From the NCBI RefSeq assembly GCF_007995085.1, contig NZ_VOQS01000005.1:558001-622000 (forward strand): 64,000 nucleotides of DNA. The letters run 5' to 3'. This document shows positions 28,121 to 35,989 of this stretch, in pieces. This stretch comes from Paraburkholderia azotifigens (GTDB lineage Bacteria > Pseudomonadota > Gammaproteobacteria > Burkholderiales > Burkholderiaceae). Both the position numbers and the translations under genes were made by a program. Position 1 is the stretch's first letter, and every line of letters begins with the position of its first letter. A model generated the notes under the pieces. That model saw nothing but the letters and a program-made list of their open reading frames with translations, searched no databases and was not told where the DNA came from.

Positions 28121-28570
28121 CTATACGGCACTGGTACTGTGATGCTGCATGAGTCTTTCATCGATGACGACGGTATTCGCCATGCGATCATGCAAAGCTT
28201 GTCTCTTTTGGTTAAAGATGATCCACAAAAAGCCCGCGCCTAATGTTCCGAAGGTGAGCAGGTAGCCGACTGTGCGCAATGCGGCTTGCTTGACAGTCAT
28301 TGACCGTCCGGAGTCTGCGTCGACGATTCGAATGCGAACCGCTCGCTTTCCAGGCGACGTACCCCAGGTTGCCCACATTACGCCAGTGATCAGTATCGGG
28401 ATGCACTGACCGACTAGCAGCCAGAAAACAATAGTCGAAGTAAAGGCCTCCGGATTGGCGAGGATGTCGTCGGTCGATGGGCCAAGAGGAATGAACAAGA
28501 CGATGACTGTCCACCAGATCGAATCGATAAAGAGAGCACGGGCGCGCTGCGAATAGGTCGCGTAGGACAT
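28121..28570 (-). CDS. RDD-family membrane protein
   Basis: 149 residues from ATG 28570. The name motif region is at the start (SQRARALFIDSIWWTVIVLF, with Arg and Asp in the first membrane segment), a second segment is IVFWLLVGQCIPILITGVMW, and the third is AALRTVGYLLTFGTLGAGFLWIIFN. TSPGKRAVRIRIVDADSG and KRQALHDRMANTVVI are family hallmarks. It is an inner-membrane protein of poorly defined role; some RDD proteins act in ion antiport. The next gene upstream on the same strand (NUDIX) ends 55 bp away. Confidence 0.85.
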   Translation of the reverse strand: MSYATYSQRARALFIDSIWWTVIVLFIPLGPSTDDILANPEAFTSTIVFWLLVGQCIPILITGVMWATWGTSPGKRAVRIRIVDADSGRSMTVKQAALRTVGYLLTFGTLGAGFLWIIFNQKRQALHDRMANTVVIDERLMQHHSTSAV

Positions 28571-28625
28571 TAGGAATGTTGCGGAGTGGGAGGTTGCCTG
28601 ACTTGCTCTCGTGCAGAAATCGACC

Positions 28626-29264
28626 TTAGTCGAAATCAACTGCACCGCTGCGATAAAGCTCTGTTATCCGGCGAATCTGTTCGGGCAGCACCCGGCCGCG
28701 CGATAGCGGAGGAATGTCGTCAACGGAAAAGAACCCGGCGTTATCTGTCTCCGTGCCGCTGACCTTTCCGGCTTTTTCGATAACGCCCAAAAACACGAGT
28801 TTCCAGATGTGAAAGGGTGAAGCGGGGTGACTGTGCCTGTTCATGTCCCACACGGCCAGTAGCCGCTCGATGCGTACCGTGTAGCCACTTTCTTCGAGTA
28901 CTTCTTTCACTGCATTTTCAGCTGGCGAGAGACCCACGTCGGCCCAGCCGCCGGGAAGCGACCAGAGGCCGTCCGCAATCTCGCGAACAAGCAGTATTCG
29001 ACCGGCCTCGTCGAAGACCGCACATCGGACGTCCAGTTTCGGATTGGCATAACCGGACTCGAACTCGAACAGTTCGGCCACCCTGGCTGTATCCAGCGAC
29101 GCGGCTTCGGCAATTTGCCGATGCGCGATCTTCGCGATTTCGTCGTAGCGCTCCCTGTCGAAGGCGGTCGTCGCGTAGTGCAGTCCCGTCTGCGCCAGGG
29201 CGAGCAGGCGACGAGCCTGTTCAAGACGTGTTCGCGCTGCCTGGCTCGTTGTGGGTTCGGTCAT
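28626..29264 (-). CDS. NUDIX hydrolase with N-terminal NUDIX_N domain
   Basis: 212 residues from ATG 29264. An N-terminal helical NUDIX_N-type region (about 1-60; RTRLEQARRLLALAQTGLHYATTAFDRERYDEI) precedes the Nudix fold. The Nudix box reads GGWADVGLSPAENAVKEVLEESGY (about residues 119-142), matching Gx5Ex7REUxEExGU except that the conserved Arg is Lys. The family hydrolyses nucleoside diphosphate derivatives such as ADP-ribose, with Mg at the Glu cluster. The substrate cannot be specified. Confidence 0.88.
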   Translation of the reverse strand: MTEPTTSQAARTRLEQARRLLALAQTGLHYATTAFDRERYDEIAKIAHRQIAEAASLDTARVAELFEFESGYANPKLDVRCAVFDEAGRILLVREIADGLWSLPGGWADVGLSPAENAVKEVLEESGYTVRIERLLAVWDMNRHSHPASPFHIWKLVFLGVIEKAGKVSGTETDNAGFFSVDDIPPLSRGRVLPEQIRRITELYRSGAVDFD

Positions 29265-29334
29265 TTGACGTTCATTGCAAGCGGGCCTTGCGGATGACTG
29301 CCTGGGTACGTGGACTCTCCGATGCACCCTGCGC

Positions 29335-29544
29335 TTATTGCGACGCTAGTGCCTCCAGGCGAGCGCGGGCGGTTTCATCGGGATGCATACAGTGATACGC
29401 GTCGAATAGCTGCGAGCATAGCTGCGCGAGGTCCGCGAGATTCACCGCCTGGTCCGGGTATTCGACTTCTCTCGCATTGAGTATGTCGTCGAGCACGGGA
29501 GCAAGACGACGCAATCGCCGGAATGTCTCTAGATCAAGTTCCAT
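29335..29544 (-). CDS. Small hypothetical protein
   Basis: 69 residues, acidic and helical (MELDLETFRRLRRLAPVLDDILNAREVEYPDQAVNLADLAQLCSQLFDAY...). A fair ribosome site (aggaac) precedes the ATG. Composition and periodicity look like a real cytoplasmic helical protein; no family is recognised. It lies between the NUDIX gene and another small frame on the same strand and may form a short operon with them. Confidence 0.5.
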   Translation of the reverse strand: MELDLETFRRLRRLAPVLDDILNAREVEYPDQAVNLADLAQLCSQLFDAYHCMHPDETARARLEALASQ

Positions 29545-29574
29545 ATCAGTTCCTGTGGCCGCGCAAATCGCGGC

Positions 29575-29784
29575 TCATCCTGCTGACGGATTGGCACGAC
29601 TTCGCTCGCGCGTCACGTCCGTGCTGAAAATCGCAGACCGCATAGCGAACGGTCCGCGCATCCGACACGCTAGCATTTCCATAAATCGCGCGCAGAGCGC
29701 GGCCTCGATCGGCTGCAGCTCGTAAGACTCCCATTCGGTGCCTGTGTTCCGTGATTTTGCGCAACGCACAATTATCTTAAACAA
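29575..29784 (-). CDS. Possible small protein with TTG start
   Basis: 69 codons from a TTG at 29784 (FKIIVRCAKSRNTGTEWESYELQPIEAALCARFMEMLACRMRGPFAMRSAIFS...). The text has natural protein character, with WESYELQPIEAALC especially gene-like, but the start is a TTG without a clear ribosome site. The first in-frame ATG (MEML) would remove half the protein. It is either a real small gene, a 5'-damaged one, or chance. The following small gene starts 30 bp downstream. Confidence 0.4.
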   Translation of the reverse strand: MFKIIVRCAKSRNTGTEWESYELQPIEAALCARFMEMLACRMRGPFAMRSAIFSTDVTRERSRANPSAG

Positions 29785-29918
29785 TTATGTCAACATTCTT
29801 AGGCTGACGATGATTGCGTAACGGTTTGCGCCAGGACGTGCGGGCGTCAGGCCGGGCGCGATGCAAGACGTTTCGGCGCGTCTGTTCCCGCTGTGTTGTG
29901 CGTCGCACATCAGTCCAA

Positions 29919-29946
29919 TTGTTAAATATCACAGAAAGGGTATACG
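29919..29946 (+). promoter_or_regulatory. Candidate sigma-70 promoter of the Uma2-like gene
   Basis: TTGTTA (29919-29924), 16-bp spacer, TATACG (29941-29946), in a locally AT-rich stretch 34 bp before the GTG start. This is the best core-promoter match noticed in the gap 29785-29979. Confidence 0.4.
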
Positions 29947-29979
29947 CTTACGCAACTTCCCCATTGGAGGCCTATCCTC

Positions 29980-30498
29980 GTGTCTACTCTCCTTGACCAG
30001 GACGGACTCGTTGCTACATGGTGCCGTGTGAACGCCGGCGTTGAACCGGGCGCCCCGGCTTGTACCGAACTCGATGCATCCGGCGAAGCGGTGCCGCATC
30101 CGCATCCTTCGGCCCGGCGGCAGATTGTGATGACCGACATCTATTGCCAGATTGCGGAGCAAATTGGCCACGTTGCGGCCATGTCGGTGGCAGTGACGAC
30201 CCGTACGTTCGGCATCCGCGTACCTGACGTCGTGTGGATGCCGCCTGAGAAGTGGGAAGGCGTCGACCGGGAAAAAGGGCCTCTCCCATTCGTTCCGGAT
30301 CTGTGTGTCGAAGTGCTCCTCGACAGAATCCCGCAAGATATCGAACGCAGAGTCAGCGGCTACCTGGACGGCGGTGCCCGCGAGGTCATCGTGGTGGGGC
30401 AACGCGGCGAACTGCAATTCTGCGGCGCTAACGGAACGCGGCAAGCCTCGGCGTTCGGAATCGTTCTGTCGCTCGAGCCAATGTACTTCGATGTGTAG
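29980..30498 (+). CDS. Uma2-family (DUF820) putative endonuclease
   Basis: 172 residues from a GTG start preceded by ggagg (29966-29970). The PD-(D/E)XK-type core is visible as FGIRVPDVVWMPPEKW (the acidic D of the first motif), then FVPDLCVEVLLDRIPQDIERRVSGYLDGGAREVIVVG, where E/V and the later basic residue fit the Uma2 pattern. Uma2 proteins are abundant in cyanobacteria and scattered elsewhere; their biological role is unsettled. The core Lys after CVEV is replaced by Leu-Leu-Asp, so catalytic competence is uncertain. Monocistronic. Confidence 0.72.
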   Translation: MSTLLDQDGLVATWCRVNAGVEPGAPACTELDASGEAVPHPHPSARRQIVMTDIYCQIAEQIGHVAAMSVAVTTRTFGIRVPDVVWMPPEKWEGVDREKGPLPFVPDLCVEVLLDRIPQDIERRVSGYLDGGAREVIVVGQRGELQFCGANGTRQASAFGIVLSLEPMYFDV

Positions 30499-30753
30499 CA
30501 CGGTCTTCCACTGCACGCGTTCGCGTACAGTCTGATATCGCGTCACGCCAGGCGGCTTATCGCCGCCTTGTCTGCCATTACCCCAACGTCGCGATCACTT
30601 CCCCTGGCGGCGATCACACAACGCTGTGACGGTTAAAGGTGCGCAAAAACCTGTCGTTAACGGAGGAGGGTGAGTCATTGGCCGCCCAGCCTCCGCAATC
30701 GTCCTCTGAGGCGATACGGTTGCCACCATTACAAACTAACCGAGGGACACACC

Positions 30754-31212
30754 ATGCAGTTCAAGGGCACTTTCATCGCGCTGTCGTTTGCATCACTTCT
30801 CGTCATGGGCGGCTGCGCGTCCGTGCCGATGGGCGATCCCCAGCTCGATGCCACGCTGAAGACCTTCAATACGCCACATGACAAAGCATCCGTCTACGTG
30901 TATCGCAACGAGAGCATCGGCGGCGCCGTGAAGATGGACGTTTCGCTCGACGGCAAGCCGATCGGCAAGACGGCTGCGAAGACCTATCTGTACGAAGAGG
31001 TCGCACCGGGCCATCATCAATTGCTGTCCGAGGCGGAGAACAACTCCACGCTGGACTTCGACGCGGTTGCAGGCAAGACCTATTACGTGTGGCAGGAAGT
31101 CAAGATGGGCATCATGTATGCGCGCAACAAGCTCCAGCTCGTCGACGACCAAACCGGTCAGGCAGGCGTGAAGGAATCGAAGCTGACTGTGCCGGCGACG
31201 ACTGCGCATTAA
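30754..31212 (+). CDS. DUF2846 lipoprotein
   Basis: 152 residues. A type II signal peptide ends at the lipobox LVMGGC (Cys about residue 21), so the mature protein is lipid-anchored in the envelope. The domain shows HDKASVYVYRNESIGGAVKMDVSLDGKPIGKTAAKTYLYEEVAPGHHQLLSEAENNS and AGKTYYVWQEV, typical of DUF2846 (PF11008), a beta-sandwich of unknown role. ATG 30754 follows cgaggg; an in-frame upstream extension to 30670 lacks signal-peptide sense. Confidence 0.88.
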   Translation: MQFKGTFIALSFASLLVMGGCASVPMGDPQLDATLKTFNTPHDKASVYVYRNESIGGAVKMDVSLDGKPIGKTAAKTYLYEEVAPGHHQLLSEAENNSTLDFDAVAGKTYYVWQEVKMGIMYARNKLQLVDDQTGQAGVKESKLTVPATTAH

Positions 31213-31302
31213 GAAAGCAAGCGTGATACCGGGCGATCCCGTCGCATGGCGCGGATCGCCCCTGGTCTGCGAAAAACCTTCAGCAGACGCCCCACGAACT
31301 CG

Positions 31303-32793
31303 CTACTGCGGCAGCGCTGCCAACGCGATCTCAGCGGCGCTTTGCAGCTGCTCGACATGCCAGCACTTGTCCATCAGCGCGCGGGTTCTCTCCGGTGACA
31401 AGATCCCGTCAGCGAGATCCGAGAACTTCTTCTCCAGCTGTTGATCCGTCATTGGCACTTCGGTGCTGCCGATTGCATGCTGAATGAACTTGTGCAGCTT
31501 ACGGCCATCCTTGAGCGTGATCGTCATATCGACCTGCTCAGGCTTGATAGCCGGGTCCACGATCGGGTTCACCTTCTCACGCAACGCGACGGTAACGGGA
31601 TCGCGCACCTTGGCGTCGCTGAACTGCTTCTCGCCAGCAGCACCGTCAATGATGGCAATGGCCACCGCGTGATAAATGCTGAATTTCCCTTCGAGGCCAA
31701 TCTGCGGTGTCTTCTTGCCCGTCAGTTCGATCACGAGGGGATGCACGCGCAAATCGATGTGTTCGATCTGCTCAGGCTGCAGATGATATTGATTGCGAAG
31801 CTGGATCGCCGCATCAATGGCCGGGTGAATGACGATACCGCACGCGAACGGCTTGTACGTATTCAGCGTCGATTCGTAATGCTGGCCCAGACCTTCCGTA
31901 ATCTCGCGATAGTCCTGCTTCGTGCTGATGGTGTTGGCCCAGCCGCGCTTCGCTTCGATCATGCCATCCGAACTCGTGTAGTCCTTGCCCGCGAGCAGTG
32001 CGGCAAAGATGCCGTTGGCAGCCGCGCGTCCCGGGTTGAAGCTCTTGTTCATCGAACCGAACGATTCGCGTAGACCCACCGGTTGCGACGCGGCGAGCCC
32101 CAATGCCCACACCATCTGCTCGACGCTCAGGCCCATCAGCTTGCCCGTCGCTGCCGCCGATCCGAATACGCCGCATGTTCCCGTGATGTGCCAGCCGACA
32201 TCGTAGTGATTCGGATAAACGGAATTGCCGATGCGCAGTTCCGTTTCGATACCGAGCACCAATGCGTTCAGGAAGTCCTTGCCTGACACGGGATGGTATT
32301 GCGAGAACGCCAGAATCGCCGATACAACGGGGCCGGCGGGATGAATGATCGTCTTCAGGTGCGTATCGTCGTAGTCGAAGATATGGCTGCTGACGCCGTT
32401 GATGAACGCCGCATTCATGATGTCGAACCGCTCCGTGCGGCCCAGCAGATTTGCCTGCGGCGGCCCTGAGAACGGGCTGAGCGCCGCCACAGCGCGATTC
32501 ACCGTCTCGTCGTGCGAGCCGCCCACAGCCACGCCGACCCAGTTCAGCAGCGTGCGTACGCCTTCCTTGCGCGCGGGCGCAGGCAGGTCCTGATAGCCCG
32601 TCTTCACGATGAATTCCGCGAGGATGCGCGTGACCCTCGGCGGACGCGCGTTGACGCTGCCGGCGGCGCTCGATGCCGAAGCCGCCTTCGCGGCATCGGG
32701 CGATTGCGCGTACACGGTCGTGCCGCTGGCCGCTGCGGCAAATGCGCCGGCGGCACCCGTTTTCAGAAAGCGGCGGCGATCGATGACGGACAT
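31303..32793 (-). CDS. MmgE/PrpD-family protein with Tat signal peptide
   Basis: 496 residues from ATG 32793 (ribosome site aaggag). The N-terminus MSVIDRRRFLKTGAAGAFAAAASGTTVYAQS is a twin-arginine signal (DRRRFLK). The body is an MmgE/PrpD fold: RTLLNWVGVAVGGSHDETVNRA, INGVSSHIFDYDDTHLKTIIHPAGPVVSAILA, GIETELRIGN, WHITGTCGVFGSAAATGKLMGL. The family includes 2-methylcitrate dehydratase and cis-aconitate decarboxylase, normally cytosolic. Export through Tat is unusual and suggests a periplasmic dehydratase or isomerase acting on a tricarboxylate (inference). It is divergent from a GntR regulator. Confidence 0.88.
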   Translation of the reverse strand: MSVIDRRRFLKTGAAGAFAAAASGTTVYAQSPDAAKAASASSAAGSVNARPPRVTRILAEFIVKTGYQDLPAPARKEGVRTLLNWVGVAVGGSHDETVNRAVAALSPFSGPPQANLLGRTERFDIMNAAFINGVSSHIFDYDDTHLKTIIHPAGPVVSAILAFSQYHPVSGKDFLNALVLGIETELRIGNSVYPNHYDVGWHITGTCGVFGSAAATGKLMGLSVEQMVWALGLAASQPVGLRESFGSMNKSFNPGRAAANGIFAALLAGKDYTSSDGMIEAKRGWANTISTKQDYREITEGLGQHYESTLNTYKPFACGIVIHPAIDAAIQLRNQYHLQPEQIEHIDLRVHPLVIELTGKKTPQIGLEGKFSIYHAVAIAIIDGAAGEKQFSDAKVRDPVTVALREKVNPIVDPAIKPEQVDMTITLKDGRKLHKFIQHAIGSTEVPMTDQQLEKKFSDLADGILSPERTRALMDKCWHVEQLQSAAEIALAALPQ

Positions 32794-32850
32794 GTATGTC
32801 TCCTTCTGTTTGATTGTGTGGTCGTTGCTAAACTGCCTGGGTGCATTCAA

Positions 32851-32927
32851 AGTGTCGACACTAAACGCAAATCGTAGCCGATAGTCGCTCTCTGGCGCAA
32901 TGTTTGGTTCGAAAATGTGTACACTTT
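32851..32927. promoter_or_regulatory. Two related palindromes in the PrpD/GntR divergent promoter
   Basis: Site 1 AGTGTCGACACT (32851-32862) is a perfect 12-bp palindrome. Site 2 AATGTGTACACTTT (32914-32927) has the perfect core GTGTACAC. Both fit AAGTGT-ACACTT, and their centres are 64 bp apart, close to six helical turns. They lie between the divergent starts at 32793 and 33040, as expected for FadR-subfamily GntR operators (TNGTNNNACNA-like). Confidence 0.55.
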
Positions 32928-33039
32928 GCGGTATTGGTCGATAGAGCGGAAAGCCTTGCCGCTGCGGGCCGCGAGTGGGCGGTTTGATAGAATCGCCAGC
33001 ACCGGCCGGTTCAGCCGGGCCCAATCAGGAACACTTGCG

Positions 33040-33783
33040 ATGCACGAAAATGTCGACAGAAGCACGCTCGATGCAGACAGCGAAGCATCGGCCGGCGAAG
33101 CATCGGCCGTGGCGGAAATCGTCGACTGGGTGGCGCGCGGGATCATCGAAGGGCGTCTGCTGCCTGGCCACGACCTGAACTCGGTCGATCTCGCGAAACG
33201 GTTCAACGTCAGCCGCACGCCCGTGCGCGAAGCGCTGTTCGTGCTGACCCGCGAGGGTCTCGTGGACTGGGCGCCGCGGCGGCGCCCGCGCGTCTCGGTC
33301 GTCAAGCTGAAAGAGGTGCGTGAGATCTATCAACTGCGCGCGATCCTGTACGCGCAGGTTTCCACGGCCATCGCCGAGCGTGCGACGCAGGCCGACATCG
33401 ACGCCTTGTGGCAAGCGCATCGACGCCTTGCCGAGGTGGCGGAGCAAGGCGATGTCGACGGCTATTTCTGGGCGAACGTAGCGTTTCGCGACGAGGAACT
33501 GCGCGTCTGCGGCAATGCCATCTTCAAGGAAGTACTCGACTCGATGCGCATGCGCACGAATCGACTGCGCCGCCTGAGCACGTCGCTGCCGGGGCGTTTG
33601 CAGCGGTCCTGCGCGGATCATCAGCGCTTGTGCGAGGCCTATTCGGAACGGGACGGCGTGCTGGCGGCAGCACTGAACCGTTCGATCGTGTTGAGCGCAC
33701 TGCAGGCGATCGAACAGGCGTGGGAAGAAGTGTCCGTCGGCGCCGATCCGGGGGGCGAGGGCGGCGCCGCGCAGGCTTCCTGA
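33040..33783 (+). CDS. GntR-family (FadR subfamily) regulator
   Basis: 247 residues from ATG 33040. A winged helix at about 25-90 (GIIEGRLLPGHDLNSVDLAKRFNVSRTPVREALFVLTREGLV) is followed by an FCD-type all-helical ligand domain (about 95-230; REIYQLRAILYAQVSTAIAERAT, then a late H-containing CADHQRLCEAYSERD). A 15-bp tandem duplication at 33081-33110 gives SEASAGEASA in the leader. It lies divergent to the exported PrpD-like gene with two palindromes between them, so it is the likely regulator of that gene, with an organic acid as probable effector. Confidence 0.88.
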   Translation: MHENVDRSTLDADSEASAGEASAVAEIVDWVARGIIEGRLLPGHDLNSVDLAKRFNVSRTPVREALFVLTREGLVDWAPRRRPRVSVVKLKEVREIYQLRAILYAQVSTAIAERATQADIDALWQAHRRLAEVAEQGDVDGYFWANVAFRDEELRVCGNAIFKEVLDSMRMRTNRLRRLSTSLPGRLQRSCADHQRLCEAYSERDGVLAAALNRSIVLSALQAIEQAWEEVSVGADPGGEGGAAQAS

Positions 33784-33803
33784 GCCCGCCGTCGCGCTCC
33801 GTG

Positions 33804-35456
33804 TTACCGGGCGTCCTGCTGCAGGTACTTGTGGGCGAACGCGATCGCCATGCTGCCTTCGCCGACAGCCGACGCGACGCGCTTGACGGGACTCAGTCTC
33901 ACGTCGCCACAGGCAAACACACCGGGAACACTCGATTCGAGCAGGTACGGATCCCGGCTATGGGACCAGCGTCCCGTTTTCACCACGTCCTCCCCGGTCA
34001 GGACGTATCCGCGGGCATCGCGCGCGATTTCCGCCGGCAGCCACCCGGTCTCCGCATCGGCGCCGATGAACACGAACAATCCGCCGCAGTCGTGTCGAGT
34101 CTCCTCGGCACTGAGTCCATTGCGTATGTCGATCGCCGTCAGATGGGTATCGCCATGTGCGCCGACGACTTCCGAGCGCAGTTGCACCGCCACATTCGAC
34201 TTCCCGCGCAGCTGTTCGATCAGATAGCGAGACATGCTCTTCTCGAGCGAATCGCCTCGCAAGACGAGCGTCACCATGCGCGCATGATTGGCAAAGTACA
34301 ACGCGGCCTGGCCGGCCGAGTTACCACCGCCAATCAGATAGACGTCGAGTCCATGCGTCGCGCCCGCTTCGCTGCGCGACGCGCCGTAGTAGATGCCTTT
34401 GCCGATGAACCGGTCGAAGCCGTCGATTGCCAGGTGGCGCCACGTGACGCCCGTCGCCAGAATGATCGTTCGCGCGTGGATCACGTCGCCTTCGTCGAGA
34501 TGAACGTTACGCCCGCCGACGTCGATCCGCGCCACCGATCGCGTCACCAGAATCTCGGCCCCCAGACGCCTTGCCTGCTGCAGTGCACGGCTCGCGAGTT
34601 CGTCGCCCGACACGCCGTTCGGAAAGCCGAGATAGTTCTCGATGCGCGAGGACGTTCCCGCCTGTCCGCCTGGCGCTTCGCGCTCTACGACGATCGTGCG
34701 CAAGCCTTCCGACGCGCCATACACTGCCGCAGCGAGACCGGCAGGCCCGCCGCCGATGATCAACGTGTCGTATCCGGCAAGCCTCGGCTGCGTCTGCAAA
34801 CCCAGCAGCCGTGCGAGTTCGCGTGTCGCGGGCCGGTTCAGCACCGTCCCGTCGGCCAGCCGCAGGGCAGGACAGTCTTCCTCTGACGGACAAGGGCCGG
34901 GCCAGCGCGCCGGCAGTTCGGAGGCATCGGGCGTCATCCAGTCGCAACTGATCTGGTTGCGGGCGAGAAACTGGCGCAGCGCCGTACACGCGTTGTCCCA
35001 GCGATTGCCCACCATGGTGACGCGAGGCTTCGGCGGCTCGGCAGAGAGGCCCTGCAGCCCGCCGATCCGCTCGCGCGCGAGCGCGCCCATCTTCAACGCA
35101 ATTTCCGGCGACGAAGCGGCGAGCGTGTAGTAACGCTGGGCGTCCACGCGCATCACGCGCGACGCCTCTGCCGCCCGATAGGCGCCGGGAAACGGAGAAC
35201 TCAGCGCGAGCGGCACTTCGCCGAAAATCGTTCCGGGCAGCCGCCAGCCCAATGTGCGCTCGATACCGTCGAACGTCTTGATGACTTCCATCTTGCCCGC
35301 GAGAACGGCATACAGCGCGCGCTCTCCACCTTCATGAACCGCGAATTCGCCCGCGCACAGGCGCAGGTCCGCGGACGTGTGCGCGAGATGTTCCAGTTCG
35401 GAATCGGAGAGCGTCGAGAAGAGTGGAATCGCCCGGATGTCGTCGATGGTGAGCAT
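33804..35456 (-). CDS. Cyclic-nucleotide-domain / thioredoxin-reductase-like flavoprotein
   Basis: 550 residues from ATG 35456 (alternative ATG 35531 adds 25). Domains in order are a Crp-like cNMP-binding domain (about 5-120; IPLFSTLSDSELEHLA, GTIFGEVPLAL), a linker or thioredoxin-like segment (about 145-200; VTMVGNRWDNACTALRQFL), and a TrxB-like pyridine nucleotide-disulfide oxidoreductase (about 225-550). FAD site: DTLIIGGGPAGLAAAVYGASEG. NADPH site: VYLIGGGNSAGQAALYFANHA. FAD-2 site: GVFACGDVR. The redox CxxC of thioredoxin reductase is replaced (IYYGASRSEA), so it cannot reduce thioredoxin in the usual way. Its activity may be gated by a nucleotide or lipid ligand. Confidence 0.87.
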   Translation of the reverse strand: MLTIDDIRAIPLFSTLSDSELEHLAHTSADLRLCAGEFAVHEGGERALYAVLAGKMEVIKTFDGIERTLGWRLPGTIFGEVPLALSSPFPGAYRAAEASRVMRVDAQRYYTLAASSPEIALKMGALARERIGGLQGLSAEPPKPRVTMVGNRWDNACTALRQFLARNQISCDWMTPDASELPARWPGPCPSEEDCPALRLADGTVLNRPATRELARLLGLQTQPRLAGYDTLIIGGGPAGLAAAVYGASEGLRTIVVEREAPGGQAGTSSRIENYLGFPNGVSGDELASRALQQARRLGAEILVTRSVARIDVGGRNVHLDEGDVIHARTIILATGVTWRHLAIDGFDRFIGKGIYYGASRSEAGATHGLDVYLIGGGNSAGQAALYFANHARMVTLVLRGDSLEKSMSRYLIEQLRGKSNVAVQLRSEVVGAHGDTHLTAIDIRNGLSAEETRHDCGGLFVFIGADAETGWLPAEIARDARGYVLTGEDVVKTGRWSHSRDPYLLESSVPGVFACGDVRLSPVKRVASAVGEGSMAIAFAHKYLQQDAR

Positions 35457-35595
35457 GGCTTCGTCCAGACAGGTGAGTGACGGGAGGGTCGGGCCGCGGG
35501 TATCCGGGTCGTCTGTGTGCCCGGCAGGCACTGTGGACCACTGTGGACCACAGACAGACGAGCCAAGTATAGGATCTGCGGCCGCAAATGTTCAT

Positions 35596-35895
35596 CTACG
35601 GGTGCCCGTTCGCCGGTGCAGCCACGGTGCCCGCGCTGACGGCCGTCTCGTTCAACCCAGCCAGCGCGAGTCGGGCCAGTGCCCCTGTTCGAACGAGCCG
35701 CCAGGCGACCGCACCCGTGCGCTGCGTGGTCGGTGCGCTGATGGACTGTGTGAAGGCGACGCTGGGCGCGGCCAGCACGATGGTGCGCTGCAGTCCCGGC
35801 GGTGCCAGCGGCGCGGCGCACAACACGCCGCGCTCGACTTCCTCCTTCACGCACACGGCCGGGAGAATCGTCCAGCCATGACCTTGCGCGACCAT
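35596..35895 (-). pseudogene. C-terminal fragment of a LysR-family regulator
   Basis: The minus-strand frame reads VAQGHGWTILPAVCVKEEVERGVLCAAPLAPPGLQRTIVLAAPS, the last part of a LysR effector domain. No HTH half exists upstream. Instead the frame runs into a 12-bp tandem repeat and a decayed dehydrogenase. The gene has lost its N-terminal two thirds. Confidence 0.7.
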
Positions 35896-35930
35896 TCATC
35901 CCGCCCAGGTGGCGAGTAGCCGCGCGACAG

Positions 35931-35978
35931 TCGCCCCCGGAGTCGCCCCCGCAGTCGCCTCCGCAGTCGCCCCCGCAG
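35931..35978. repeat. Four 12-bp tandem repeats at a recombination scar
   Basis: Units TCGCCCCCGGAG, TCGCCCCCGCAG, TCGCCTCCGCAG and TCGCCCCCGCAG, head to tail, with a degraded fifth start (TCGACC). They lie exactly between two gene fragments that both point to the minus strand. Confidence 0.85.
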
Positions 35979-35989
35979 TCGACCGATCA

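Noticed and set aside
27962..28243. 93-codon plus-strand frame with a CxxC pair
   Set aside because: It runs through the RDD terminator hairpin and antisense to the RDD gene, with no ribosome site or family match.
29785..29800. TTGACA on the minus strand upstream of the small TTG-start frame
   Set aside because: No -10 hexamer at 16-18 bp follows it; the spacing to TAATTG is only 13 bp.
35931..35978. Short-repeat array considered as a CRISPR remnant
   Set aside because: Units are contiguous 12-mers without spacers and there are no cas genes; it is a simple tandem repeat.
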